Assembly: GCF_000154445.1 (NCBI RefSeq)
Contig: NZ_DS499567.1
Length of the DNA: 64,000 nucleotides
From: Intestinibacter bartlettii
GTDB lineage: Bacteria; Bacillota; Clostridia; Peptostreptococcales; Peptostreptococcaceae
Reading direction: 5' to 3' (one strand)
Both the position numbers and the translations under genes were made by a program. Below, piece by piece: positions 35,255 through 45,065 of this stretch (positions are counted from its first letter, which is position 1; the number at the start of each line of letters is the position of its first letter). The notes beneath the pieces are model-generated. The model was not told the origin of the DNA, ran no database searches, and worked only from the letters and a program-made list of their open reading frames with translations.

Positions 35255-35687
35255 AAATGTCTACCGACATGGATGTTGGTTCGATAGTATTTTGCTTAGA
35301 TATTCTAAAAATAAAGAAATTCCAAGAGGATTTAAAAGTAAAGCAACTATTGTAGTAGTATTTATAATTTTTGTATTTATTTTAGGAACGAGAGTGTTTA
35401 AAGTATTTAGTAATTTTTCGAGTTTAGATTTTTGGGATAAGTTTGGATTTATATTTGTAACAACTTATCTTGTAGTACTTCTTATAAGTACACCGTTGGC
35501 GTTTTTTATATCACCTAGAACATGGTGCCAATTTTGTACTATGGGAAGTATAGAAAAAATGCTAGGAACACTTGGCGAAAAAACTAAAATTGCTAAGAAT
35601 ACAAATAAAAAGTTGAATGATATTAATTGCATTAAGTGTAAAACTTGTGTAAATAATTGCCCTAAGGGTATACTGGAGATTAAGTAA
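35250..35687 (+). pseudogene. 5'-truncated polyferredoxin membrane protein
   Basis: The frame is open from 35250, overlapping the TauE stop, and has no convincing RBS or start; the nearest start-like codon is TTG at 35292. The translation (RHGCWFDSILLRYSKNKEIP...) aligns with the middle of the NapH-like protein at 21095: CGRGQ-type region, two helices, then PRTWCQFCTMGS matching PKSWCVYCPMGT. It ends with an added CIKCKTCVNNCPKG cluster. The N-terminal helices are missing and the first Cys motif is damaged. It is most likely a decayed gene cut at the TauE boundary, though a short translated product cannot be excluded. Confidence 0.55.
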
Positions 35688-35694
35688 TATTATG

Positions 35695-35735
35695 AAGGTT
35701 GTCACAAATAAAAATTGTGATAACCTTTTTTAAAT
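35695..35735 (+). terminator. terminator after the truncated polyferredoxin
   Basis: AAGGTTGTCACAA pairs with TTGTGATAACCTT with one mismatch, then TTTT. The remaining ~195 bases before the next gene are AT-rich and show no clear motif beyond scattered TATAAT-like sequences. Confidence 0.88.
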
Positions 35736-35931
35736 TAATAAAAAATAGAGACTTTTGGATAGTATATAAATTATAAATGTTCCATTTTATAGCTAATATT
35801 AAAATAATATAGTAAGATATTATTAATAAGATAATACTTAAGGAAATAAATAATCGACTTAGTAATAATATGATTTATGAATTATATTCAATGGATACAT
35901 AAACTAAAATTATAAAATTAAGGGAGATTTT

Positions 35932-38900
35932 ATGATGAAACGTACTTTATTAAATTTTTTGCTAGATAAAAATAATGGATTAATAATAGCTGATATGCCA
36001 ACTGGTTTTGGAAAAACTTATAATTGTGTAGAAGTAATGTATGAATATATTTATATAAAAAATGGTATAAAAAAACAATTTTATATAACTACATTAAAAA
36101 AAAATCTTCCAATACAAGAATTTAAAAAATGTATATGATAGAAATAACAATAAAAATTTTAAAAATGATGTATTAGTTATAAAATCAAATTATGATTATA
36201 TATTTGATAATTTTTTTGATGTAGAAATACCTTATAAATTTAGAGAGGAGATATATTATGAATTAGAAAAGAAATTAAAATTTTTAAAAAATGAAGAAAT
36301 AAAATTTGAAAATACTTTACTAGATATGAAGATAGAAACAGAAAACATAATAAGAAATGATTTAGAAATTAAATTTAGAAAAAACATAATTAATATATTA
36401 AAAGATTTAAAGACTAATTCAACTAAAAAAGGAGAAAGTTTAAAGGATATATTAAAAAATAGACAATGATTACAAATGGATTGCTAAAATTTATCCTACT
36501 GTATTTATGGATGATTATAAAATTTATTTATTAACTATAGATAAATTTTTATTAAAGAATACAGTATTGTTAAAACCTTCATATTATTTTATAAGTGATC
36601 AAATTACTGACAATTCAATTATTTTCATAGATGAATTTGATACAGGGAAAGAAACAGTAGAAAGATCATTAATAAATAGAGCTTTGTCTTCTAAAAATGA
36701 TTATATAAATTTATTTTTAAAAATATATAACTCATTTCAAAATCATATCTTTACAAGAGAACTTTCTATACTAAGTAATAGTATAAAAAATGAGAAATAT
36801 AGACTTAGTTATTTAAAAAAGAAATCTGAAGAAATATTTACGACTTTTAAATTAGAATATAATTATAAGACAATTGATAGCGTAATTGATAGTAGACAAA
36901 GTTTCTTATTTAATGATAATTCATATCATACTATGTTGAGAAATAATAAAGATTATATTAGAGCGACATTTAATAAAAAAAATGAAAAGGTAGATATATT
37001 TTTTGAAGATAAGAATCAATATTATGAAAATAGACAAGAAGATGATATTATAATTTATTCTTTGGTGAGGAATATTTCAAGTTTTTTAAATAAATTTAAA
37101 TTTATGATATTAATATTGTCAAAGGATTATTCTGATTATATAAATAATATTAGAAAAGAAAATCAGGATAAGTTTACGGTTGAAAATGCAATGAAGACTA
37201 TTTATAGGGAATTTTCTTTTAATAAAGAAGAAATAAAAATATTAATGGATGAAATTTGTACAGACTTTGTATTAAGAGAAAATATAAATACTGAAATACC
37301 AGATATGACATTTTATAATCATGGTTTTAAATATTTTGAATTTGAAGATAGTGATGAACATTTAAATGAAACTTCATTTAATTATATAAATTTTTTTAAT
37401 ACACCGGAAAAGATCATCTTATATATTAGCAAAAAAGCAAAAGTAATAGGAATTTCGGCTACTGGCTCTATAAATACTGCAACAGGAAATTATGATTTAG
37501 ATTATTTAAGACATAAATTAAGAGATGATTTTAAAAGTATACCAGTTGAAGTTTATAAAAAAATAGAAAAAGAATTAGAGGATAATTGGGAAAACTATCA
37601 TAATGGAAAAATAAATATAAATACAGAAATTGTAAATTTTAATGAGCAACAATTTTCTGTGGAACAAAGATTAGAAAAAATATTTAATGATATTAGAAAG
37701 TCAAAATTATATTCACAAAAATTAAGTTTACTTGTTGGGGATAGTGAAACGGGTGAATATGTACTAGGTAGATATTGCAATATATTTAAAGTCATTAATG
37801 AGTTTGTAATTCATGACGATATAAAATCTTTTCTATGCTTAAATATGGTTTTACCTAAAGAGAATAAAGATAATTTTGATTTAAATATATTTAAAGAATT
37901 TATGAGTGATTTAATAAAATTAAATAACAAACAGAATGAAAATATAAGTATAGAAGTTTTAGAGAGTAATAATTTTGAAGAGGATAAAAAAAGAATATTA
38001 TCTAAGCTAGAAAAAGGAGAAAAAGTATTTATAATGTCATCTTATAAAACTGTTGGTGCAGGACAAAATCTACAATATAAATTTTTAAATAAAAAGAATT
38101 TTGTTCAAATTGGTAAAAATATTGCAAAAAATGATTCTAGAATACAGAAAAAAGATATAGATGGATTATTTTTAGGTGATATAACTAATATAGCTGTAAA
38201 TATATATAGTGAAGATGGTATAGAAAAATCGGATTTACTAAAATATTTTTTACAAATAGAATACTTATATGAAAATGATGAGATAAATTATGTTGAATTA
38301 GATAACCTAATAAAATTGGGATTTAGAAAATATATTGGAAGTGTAGAGGATAATGGCTATTATAGATGTTTGTCTAATTCTAAGCATATAAGAAGGCAAG
38401 TTACTAGAGATGTGGTGCAAGCAATAGGAAGAATATGTAGGACTTATGTAAAAAATAAAAATATATATATTTATACAGTGGAGGAACTAATTAAAAAATT
38501 AGATATTAGGTGTTTAGATGGTTTTATTTTAACACCAGAAGTTCAGGCTTTCATTAATAAGGTAGAAGAGTTTGGATATATATATACAGAGCAGCAAAAA
38601 AATACTATAAATAGAGCAGAAAGAAGATCTTCGAAGGCTAAAAACTATATAATGTCTATGCTATCTAGGGAATGGGATAAAAGTAGTATGGAATTATGGA
38701 AAGAATTAAGAGAGATTGTTATAAAGTATCCAACTGCTAATGAAACCATATACAATAATTATGAAATAGTGAATGAATTATATATAAGTTGTGATAAGGA
38801 TATAAATAAATATCTATATGCTCAAAATGGTGATTTTGATAACGTAATTATAGATTTTGATAATGATAAGGATGTATTTAAAAGTAACAGAAGGTGTTCT

Positions 38901-39440
38901 AATAAGGTTATATCTGAAGTTAGTTCAAAAGACGCTAGACTTTCTATTGTATTAAAGTATCCAGGATTAAAAGAATTTTTTATTAAAAATGGATACGCAA
39001 CTGAATTCAAACAAAATAAATATATACTATCACCAGTTTTATTTAATAATATTTATAAAGGTGCTATAGGGGAAATAACAGGGAAGTTTATTTTAGAAAG
39101 AGAGTTAGGAATTATTTTAAAAGAGATTGATGATGAAGAAAAATTTGAATTTTTTGATTTTATGATTTCACAGGACATTTATGTTGATTTTAAACATTGG
39201 AAGCAGAATTACAGACAAGATAGGAATGATTATAAAAAAGAGATTACAAAAAAAATTAATAAGATAGGGGCTAAAAAGGTTTACATTATAAATATTGTGG
39301 AGAGGGAAGAGTATTCAAGATACACACAGGTCGATGAAAGAATAATAGAGATACCAGCTTTATTAGATACTAATGGAAATATAATAAGGGGAAGTTTGGA
39401 CTTATTAAAGGGGGAAGTATATAATGATAAAAACAAATAG
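35932..39440 (+). pseudogene. ddmD: DdmD-like SF2 helicase with PD-(D/E)xK nuclease domain, two frameshifts
   Basis: Three frames join into one protein of about 1168 residues if one A is removed from each of two A6 runs (36124-36129 and 36454-36459). Walker A is ADMPTGFGKT (K28). After the second lesion come FIDEFD (Walker B), GISATG (motif III), FIMSSYKTVGAGQN (motif V) and QAIGRICRT (motif VI). The C-terminus is a nuclease: E in GAIGE, D in FFDF, and VDFKHW as the D-x-K. Length, domain order and the Argonaute-like partner match V. cholerae DdmD (about 1190 residues), which loads with DdmE to destroy plasmids. As read, Walker A and Walker B lie in different frames, so the system is inactive unless the indels are sequencing errors. 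Confidence 0.75.
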
Positions 39441-41511
39441 AATGTGTATTGAGTTTAATAAAGAAAATATACAAAGAGATTTTGATATATATGTAATAAG
39501 TAAAAATTCTGAAAAGGGAAAAAAAGAAAACTTTTTTGGAAAAAATGTACTAGATTTACCCCAACAAAAGTTTAAGGCACAATCAGTTGTGTATACATAC
39601 GGAAACACATGGTATGTGATGTTTGCTAAAGACACAGTAGATAAATATGAATTTAAAAAAGTTATAAATGAAGAAGTAGAAAATACTACTGTTGAGAAAA
39701 TTAACATTTTATACGAGAATATTTATCCTAATATACTAGCAAAATTACTATTTAATATTTTACAAAGTGATTATGATGGTAGATATACTAATATAACAGG
39801 AAAATTATTTTATATGAATAGAAAATGGATGAATAAAAAGAAGAATGAATTAGATTCCTTTTATTGTTTAGAGGTAAAATTAGATAAAAATATGAATTTA
39901 AGGTTAGATGTTGTTACTTTTAGTAAATTAAAATTTCATAAAATTAAAGATGTTAAAAATAACCCTCATTATATTTTTGATTTGAAAAGTGGATTATTAA
40001 GGAGAAAATTAAAAAATGAAGAAATTGAAAAAAATTTAATATATGTTCAAAAAAGTATTAATCCAAAATCTCATAATACAATTGATTTTTTAAAAATTGG
40101 AACAATTGAAAAATTTTATGATTGTAAGTTAGGCATACTTTCTAATTTTATGGATGATATTAAGAATGAATTGAAAGACTATATGAAAGTAGAGCATGGA
40201 GGGTTTGAAAATTATAATTCAATAGAATATAATGACCAGTATGATTGTAAAAATATAAATTATTTATCATTGCTAAATAATAAAGAATTAATTATAGAAG
40301 ACTTGATTAATACGGAGGAATCTAAAAAAATAGCAAAGTATATAAAATTAAAATTAAAGATGGACTATAAAATAGATGCTAAAATAGGTAATTTAGATAA
40401 AAATAACTTTAATATAAGATTAATTCATAATAAAGATTTTTATAAAAATAATAAACTCAAAGACCCATATGAAAATATAGAAGAAAATGTTATAACTCAA
40501 CATATAACAATAGAAAACTTTAATTTAGATAAAAAAGAATTAAATAAAGAAGATTTGTCTTTAACAAAAGTGTTGCAAGAATTAATTATTAAGAAAGATA
40601 TTGTTAATAACAGAATATCATTAGTAGATTGGGAAGAGTATAACTATGATTTTACATTAACATTTGTAATGAGAAAAAAAGTATGTTATATAGTTGATGA
40701 TCAAGAAAGAAAAAAATATATCTACTGTAAAATGGATATATTAAAAAATGGTGAAATCAAAACAGAATTTTATGATGATAGTAAAAAAGAAAATTTAAAT
40801 TTAAAAAATATATTCAATGAATTTAATTCTATTGAAGAAGTTTATAAAGAATATAGTAAATGTGGAGAGAAAACTATAGAAGGTTTATTTTACAAATCAT
40901 TTAAAAATATAAATGTTATATTAAAGACTAATGAGTTTCCAATGCCTAATTATGAAAATTTAAAATATGCTTTGCAAAAAGTTAATCCTAATGAACTTCT
41001 TGATGTTAAAGCAATTATAGAATGTATGGATAATTTTAAAGGTGAAAATATTGGTGATGATAAAAAAATAGATGAATTTATATTAAATTTGAACAAATTA
41101 AATAGATATGAAAAGAGAGAAAAAGTAAGAGCAGTTTTACCGTTTAGAAGTAAAGTAGGAAAAGATATAAATAGATATGTATATGAAAATATAGGAATTT
41201 TAATAACAGACTCTTTTAAAGGGCAAGTAGGAAAAGAAAGATTTTTTAATTCAGTAGTAGATATTAAATATATTAATAATAACAACAGAAGTATATATTA
41301 TTTTGTAGGACTAAAAAAGATGTCTGATTTAAAGTTTGAATTAAAAAATTCAATACCAGTTAGAGAAATTGTCGGAGAAGAGAGAATAGAATTTAAAGAG
41401 CTTGTGAAACTACTTCAGGTTGAGTTTGTAAAATATAAAAATTATACAGTTATACCATTCCCATTTAAATACTTGAGAGAGGCGATAAAAATGCATATAA
41501 ATGAATTCTAA
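39424..41511 (+). CDS. ddmE: DdmE-like (prokaryotic Argonaute-related) protein
   Basis: A 695-residue, very Lys/Asn-rich protein with no simple motif. Its length is almost that of V. cholerae DdmE (about 690 residues), and it overlaps the 3' end of the helicase-nuclease gene by 17 bases, the ddmD-ddmE order. The C-terminal half resembles a MID-PIWI layout: ENVITQHITIENFNL and VLQELIIKKDIVNNRISLVDW, later GILITDSFKGQVGKERFF, IYYFVGLKKMSDLKF and TVIPFPFKYLREAIKMH at the end. No complete catalytic DEDX tetrad is obvious, as expected for the inactive DdmE. RBS AAAGGGGGAAG. A divergent pPIWI-RE protein is the main alternative. Confidence 0.7.
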   Translation: MIKTNRMCIEFNKENIQRDFDIYVISKNSEKGKKENFFGKNVLDLPQQKFKAQSVVYTYGNTWYVMFAKDTVDKYEFKKVINEEVENTTVEKINILYENIYPNILAKLLFNILQSDYDGRYTNITGKLFYMNRKWMNKKKNELDSFYCLEVKLDKNMNLRLDVVTFSKLKFHKIKDVKNNPHYIFDLKSGLLRRKLKNEEIEKNLIYVQKSINPKSHNTIDFLKIGTIEKFYDCKLGILSNFMDDIKNELKDYMKVEHGGFENYNSIEYNDQYDCKNINYLSLLNNKELIIEDLINTEESKKIAKYIKLKLKMDYKIDAKIGNLDKNNFNIRLIHNKDFYKNNKLKDPYENIEENVITQHITIENFNLDKKELNKEDLSLTKVLQELIIKKDIVNNRISLVDWEEYNYDFTLTFVMRKKVCYIVDDQERKKYIYCKMDILKNGEIKTEFYDDSKKENLNLKNIFNEFNSIEEVYKEYSKCGEKTIEGLFYKSFKNINVILKTNEFPMPNYENLKYALQKVNPNELLDVKAIIECMDNFKGENIGDDKKIDEFILNLNKLNRYEKREKVRAVLPFRSKVGKDINRYVYENIGILITDSFKGQVGKERFFNSVVDIKYINNNNRSIYYFVGLKKMSDLKFELKNSIPVREIVGEERIEFKELVKLLQVEFVKYKNYTVIPFPFKYLREAIKMHINEF

Positions 41512-41595
41512 TTAAAAATACTAATGAAAAAGTATTTGAATAAATTTTATTCTAAAAATATAATAATAAAAATTTTAACTACACAGGGGGAAAAA

Positions 41596-43212
41596 ATGAG
41601 AAAAATATACACTAATGGGAATATCTATACCGTAACTAACGGCAATGCAGAAGCTTTTGTAGAAGAAGAAGGAAAATTTATATATGTAGGGAATAACGAA
41701 GATGCACTTTCATACAAACAAGAAGACAGCGAAATAATAGATTTACAAAATAAATTTGTTACAGCTGGATTTAATGATTCACATATGCATGTTGTTGAAT
41801 TTGGGGATTATTTAGAAATAATGCATATGGGTGATTTTACAGGTTCTTTAAAGGAATTAAAAGATGGAATTAGAAAGTTTATAAGTGAAAAAGATTTTAA
41901 AGAAAATGAATGGGCTAGAGGCAGAGGATGGAATAATGACTATTTCACAGATGAAAATAGATTTCCAAATAGATATGATTTAGATGAAGTGTCTACAACT
42001 TGTCCAATATGCATAATTCGTGCTTGTGGACATATCTGTGTTGTAAACTCAAAGGGGTTAGAATTACTTGGAATTACAAAAGATTCACCACAGGTAGAAG
42101 GTGGAGTATTTGATGTGGATGAAAATGGGGAACCACTTGGAATATTTAGAGAAAATGCTCTTGAACTTGTTTATAGCAAGGCGCTTACACCTGATAAAGA
42201 TAGATTTAAAAAGATGATACATGAAGCTTGTAGAGCTTTAAACTCATACGGTGTGACATCAGCACAAACTGATGATTTTGTAGCATTTCCACAAGTTGAC
42301 TATGAAGTATTAATAGCAGCTTATCAAGAACTTGAAAAAGAAGGCAAACTGACAGTAAAAATAAATCAACAAGCTCAATTAGTAAATATGCAAGATTTAA
42401 AGGAATTTATAGGAAAAGGATATAAAACAGGGGTTGGAAGTGACTACTTTAAAATAGGTCCATTAAAATTAATAGGTGATGGCTCATTAGGTGCAAGAAC
42501 TGCTTATATGACACAACCATACAACGATGATGACAGCACTTGTGGAATACCTATTTACACTCAAGAACAACTTGATGAAATGGTTGAATATGCTCATAAA
42601 AATGGAATGCATGTAGTAATTCACTGTATAGGTGACAAAATAATGTATATGGTAGTTGAAGCTATCGAAAAGGCACTAAAAAAATATCCAAAAGAAGACC
42701 ACCGCCACGGAATAGTTCACTGTCAAATAACTACAAAAGAATTATTAGACAAGTTCAAAGAATTAAAATTACACGCATATATCCAATCTATTTTCTTAGA
42801 TTACGATATCAATATAGTGGAAGACAGAATTGGAAAAGAAAGAGCAAAATATACATATAATTTCAAAACACTTATGGATAGCGGCGTAATTACAAGTAAT
42901 GGTTCAGATTGCCCTGTTGAATTACCAGACGTAATGAATGGAGTGCAATGCGCAGTAACTAGAAAAACTCTAGATGGCAAAGGACCATTTTTACCGGAAC
43001 AAGCTTTAAGTGTAGAAGAAGCAATCAAATCTTACACAATAATGGGCGCTTATGGTTCTTTTGAAGAAAAAACAAAAGGAAGTATAGAAATTGGCAAAGT
43101 TTGTGACTTTGTTGTTCTTGGACAAAACCCATTTGAAGTAGAAAAAGATAAATTAAAAGATATAGAAATATTAGCAACTTACTTAGATGGCAAATGTGTA
43201 TTTGAAAAATAA
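41596..43212 (+). CDS. YtcJ-like metal-dependent amidohydrolase
   Basis: A 538-residue amidohydrolase-3 family enzyme (PF07969). Features are the N-terminal beta sandwich, the metal site NDSHMHVVEFGDYLE, VHCIGDK with the metal-binding His, the later GIVHCQITTKE and the Asp of SNGSDCPVE. The family hydrolyses a range of amides and formamides; the substrate is unknown. The ATG at 41596 has ACAGGGGGAAAA upstream and opens the canonical MRKIYTNGNIYTV; an in-frame ATG at 41524 has no RBS. A nitrilase gene follows 72 bases later, suggesting a shared amide/nitrile-degrading role. Confidence 0.88.
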   Translation: MRKIYTNGNIYTVTNGNAEAFVEEEGKFIYVGNNEDALSYKQEDSEIIDLQNKFVTAGFNDSHMHVVEFGDYLEIMHMGDFTGSLKELKDGIRKFISEKDFKENEWARGRGWNNDYFTDENRFPNRYDLDEVSTTCPICIIRACGHICVVNSKGLELLGITKDSPQVEGGVFDVDENGEPLGIFRENALELVYSKALTPDKDRFKKMIHEACRALNSYGVTSAQTDDFVAFPQVDYEVLIAAYQELEKEGKLTVKINQQAQLVNMQDLKEFIGKGYKTGVGSDYFKIGPLKLIGDGSLGARTAYMTQPYNDDDSTCGIPIYTQEQLDEMVEYAHKNGMHVVIHCIGDKIMYMVVEAIEKALKKYPKEDHRHGIVHCQITTKELLDKFKELKLHAYIQSIFLDYDINIVEDRIGKERAKYTYNFKTLMDSGVITSNGSDCPVELPDVMNGVQCAVTRKTLDGKGPFLPEQALSVEEAIKSYTIMGAYGSFEEKTKGSIEIGKVCDFVVLGQNPFEVEKDKLKDIEILATYLDGKCVFEK

Positions 43213-43284
43213 TAATAAAGATTTTCCGTAGTAAGTGCGATAACAAAATTGCACTTACTAAATTTCTACAAAAGAGGTGGATAT

Positions 43285-44208
43285 ATGAAAGATTTAAAAG
43301 ATATTTGTAAGGTTGCATTAGTTCAGGCAGCACCAGTTATGTTTGATAAAAAAGTAGGTGTTGAAAAAACTGTAAAACTTATAAAAGAAGCTGGAGAAAA
43401 AGATGTAGATTTAATAGTATTCCCAGAATTATTTATACCAGGATATCCATATGGAATAACTTATGGATTTACTGTTGGAAGTAGAAATGAAGATGGACGT
43501 AAAGATTGGAAAGTTTATTACGATAATTCTATAGTAGTTCCAGGGGAAGAAACAGATATATTAGCAAAAGCAGCAAAAGAAGCACATGCATATGTTAGTT
43601 TAGGATTTTCTGAACGTGATATAAACACAGGAACACTTTATAATTCAAATATAATATTCTCACCAGAAGGTGAAATCGAAAGTGTCCACAGAAAATTAAA
43701 ACCAACAGGAGCAGAACGTGTTGTTTGGGGAGATGCAAACAAAGGATATTTCCCAATTGTAGATACACCTTGGGGCAATATAGGAAGTTTAATATGTTGG
43801 GAAAGCTACATGCCACTTGCTAGAGTTGCACTTTATGAAAAAGGAGTTACTATTTATATTTCACCAAATACTAACGATAATCCAGAATGGCAAGCCACTA
43901 TACAACATATAGCATTAGAAGGTCATTGCTACTTTATAAATGCAGATATGTATTTCACAAAAGATATGTATCCAAAAGATTTACATTGCCAAGATGAAAT
44001 AGATAAATTATCACATATAGTTTGTCGTGGTGGTAGCTGTATAGTTGACCCATATGGTCATTATGTTACAGAGCCAGTTTGGGACAAAGAAGAAATAATA
44101 TATGCAGATTTAGATATGCAAAAGGTTCCAATGTGTCGTATGGAATTAGATCCTTGTGGCCACTATGCAAGACCTGATGTATTAGAACTTAAAATTAATG
44201 AAAAATGA
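43285..44208 (+). CDS. nitrilase-family carbon-nitrogen hydrolase
   Basis: A 307-residue nitrilase-superfamily enzyme with the complete Glu-Lys-Cys triad: E in LIVFPELFIPGYPYG, K in HRKLKPTGAERVVWGD, and C in GSLICWESYMPLAR. The CWE(S/N)YMPLAR and HRKxxPT forms are those of true nitrilases (nitrile to carboxylate and ammonia) and not of amidases. It is a cytoplasmic enzyme that forms spirals or dimers. The ATG at 43285 has AGAGGTGG upstream. No transporter is adjacent, and the physiological nitrile is unknown. Confidence 0.9.
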   Translation: MKDLKDICKVALVQAAPVMFDKKVGVEKTVKLIKEAGEKDVDLIVFPELFIPGYPYGITYGFTVGSRNEDGRKDWKVYYDNSIVVPGEETDILAKAAKEAHAYVSLGFSERDINTGTLYNSNIIFSPEGEIESVHRKLKPTGAERVVWGDANKGYFPIVDTPWGNIGSLICWESYMPLARVALYEKGVTIYISPNTNDNPEWQATIQHIALEGHCYFINADMYFTKDMYPKDLHCQDEIDKLSHIVCRGGSCIVDPYGHYVTEPVWDKEEIIYADLDMQKVPMCRMELDPCGHYARPDVLELKINEK

Positions 44209-44372
44209 TAACATATGTAATATATAAAAATAAACTTAAGCAATTTAAAACATTATTTTGAAAAAGTTAACAGTAATGTAACACATTTTTAGGTGATTTC
44301 ATTTACAATTATGTTAAAGATGTATTCCTATACAGAATATATTTAAAAATTTAAGATAATTGGGGTGTTATT

Positions 44373-44774
44373 ATGATTAAAGTCGTGAATCCTATAAAAA
44401 ACAATGATTGTAGCAGTAATATTAAAGACTTTGAAGTACCTAAATTTAGTAAAGCAGCTGGAGCTGAAAAAATCTATGAAAGGGATGGATATATTATATT
44501 GAGAGTGAAAAGAGGATATATAGTATATAACACTAGAAAGCGCTTTGAAAATGGACATACTCATATTCAAAGTTTTGAGATGGCAAAGACAATAATTGAT
44601 AATAACATCAGAAAGAAAAGACCGAAAACAAATAGTATTTATCTTATAGAAAGTCATATAAGAGTTACAAATGACAGCAAATATAAAAAAATGCTTCAAG
44701 AATTGCTGGCATCAAAGGAAGATAGAACAAAGGACAACAAATATCATAATAAGAATATGTGCAGTTCTTTTTAA
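44373..44774 (+). CDS. hypothetical protein, unrecognised
   Basis: A 133-residue basic, soluble protein starting MIKVVNPIKNNDCSS. A central stretch (GYIILRVKRGYIVYNTRKRFENGHTHIQSFEMAKTIIDNNI) looks like a beta-rich fold followed by a helix, and the end is charged (KEDRTKDNKYHNKN). There is no signal peptide or membrane helix. It stands alone with its own RBS (GGGGTG) and a strong terminator, so it is likely a real gene. No function is proposed. Confidence 0.7.
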   Translation: MIKVVNPIKNNDCSSNIKDFEVPKFSKAAGAEKIYERDGYIILRVKRGYIVYNTRKRFENGHTHIQSFEMAKTIIDNNIRKKRPKTNSIYLIESHIRVTNDSKYKKMLQELLASKEDRTKDNKYHNKNMCSSF

Positions 44775-44786
44775 TTAAATATATAA

Positions 44787-44818
44787 AAAATCATACCAGG
44801 TGGTATGATTTTTTTTGT
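44787..44818 (+). terminator. terminator of the 133-residue hypothetical gene
   Basis: AATCATACC and GGTATGATT form a perfect stem with a 4-base loop, followed by TTTTTTT. Confidence 0.95.
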
Positions 44819-44938
44819 TAAGGTTAAATATAGAAAACTATGTTACTATAAATGCGAGATAAACATAATATATTATAATAAAGAAAATTTAGATATGATG
44901 TGGTTTAATATAGAGTACATAAAATTATGATATAATAA

Positions 44939-44974
44939 AAGTATAATATAAAAATTAATTTTTATATTATACTT
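44939..44974. repeat. 36-base perfect palindrome upstream of the alarmone synthetase
   Basis: The 18 bases AAGTATAATATAAAAATT are followed directly by their exact reverse complement (44957-44974). It contains only two G/C pairs per arm and places a TATAAT-like sequence on each strand. It lies about 92 bases before the next start codon, in an otherwise featureless 290-base gap. Confidence 0.85.
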
Positions 44975-45065
44975 AGCAAATAATATAAATCCAAATAAAA
45001 ATATAAATTACAAATTTTAAAAGATTTTTTAAATAGAGTGTTTTATGATAGGAGATAGAGAGATT

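Noticed and set aside
35292..35687. Calling this frame an intact 4Fe-4S protein gene
   Set aside because: The TTG start lacks an RBS, and homology to NapH-like proteins extends upstream of it to the TauE stop, so truncation is the better reading.
36131..36469. Middle ddmD frame as a separate small gene
   Set aside because: It has no start or RBS, and its ends join exactly to the flanking helicase frames at A6 runs.
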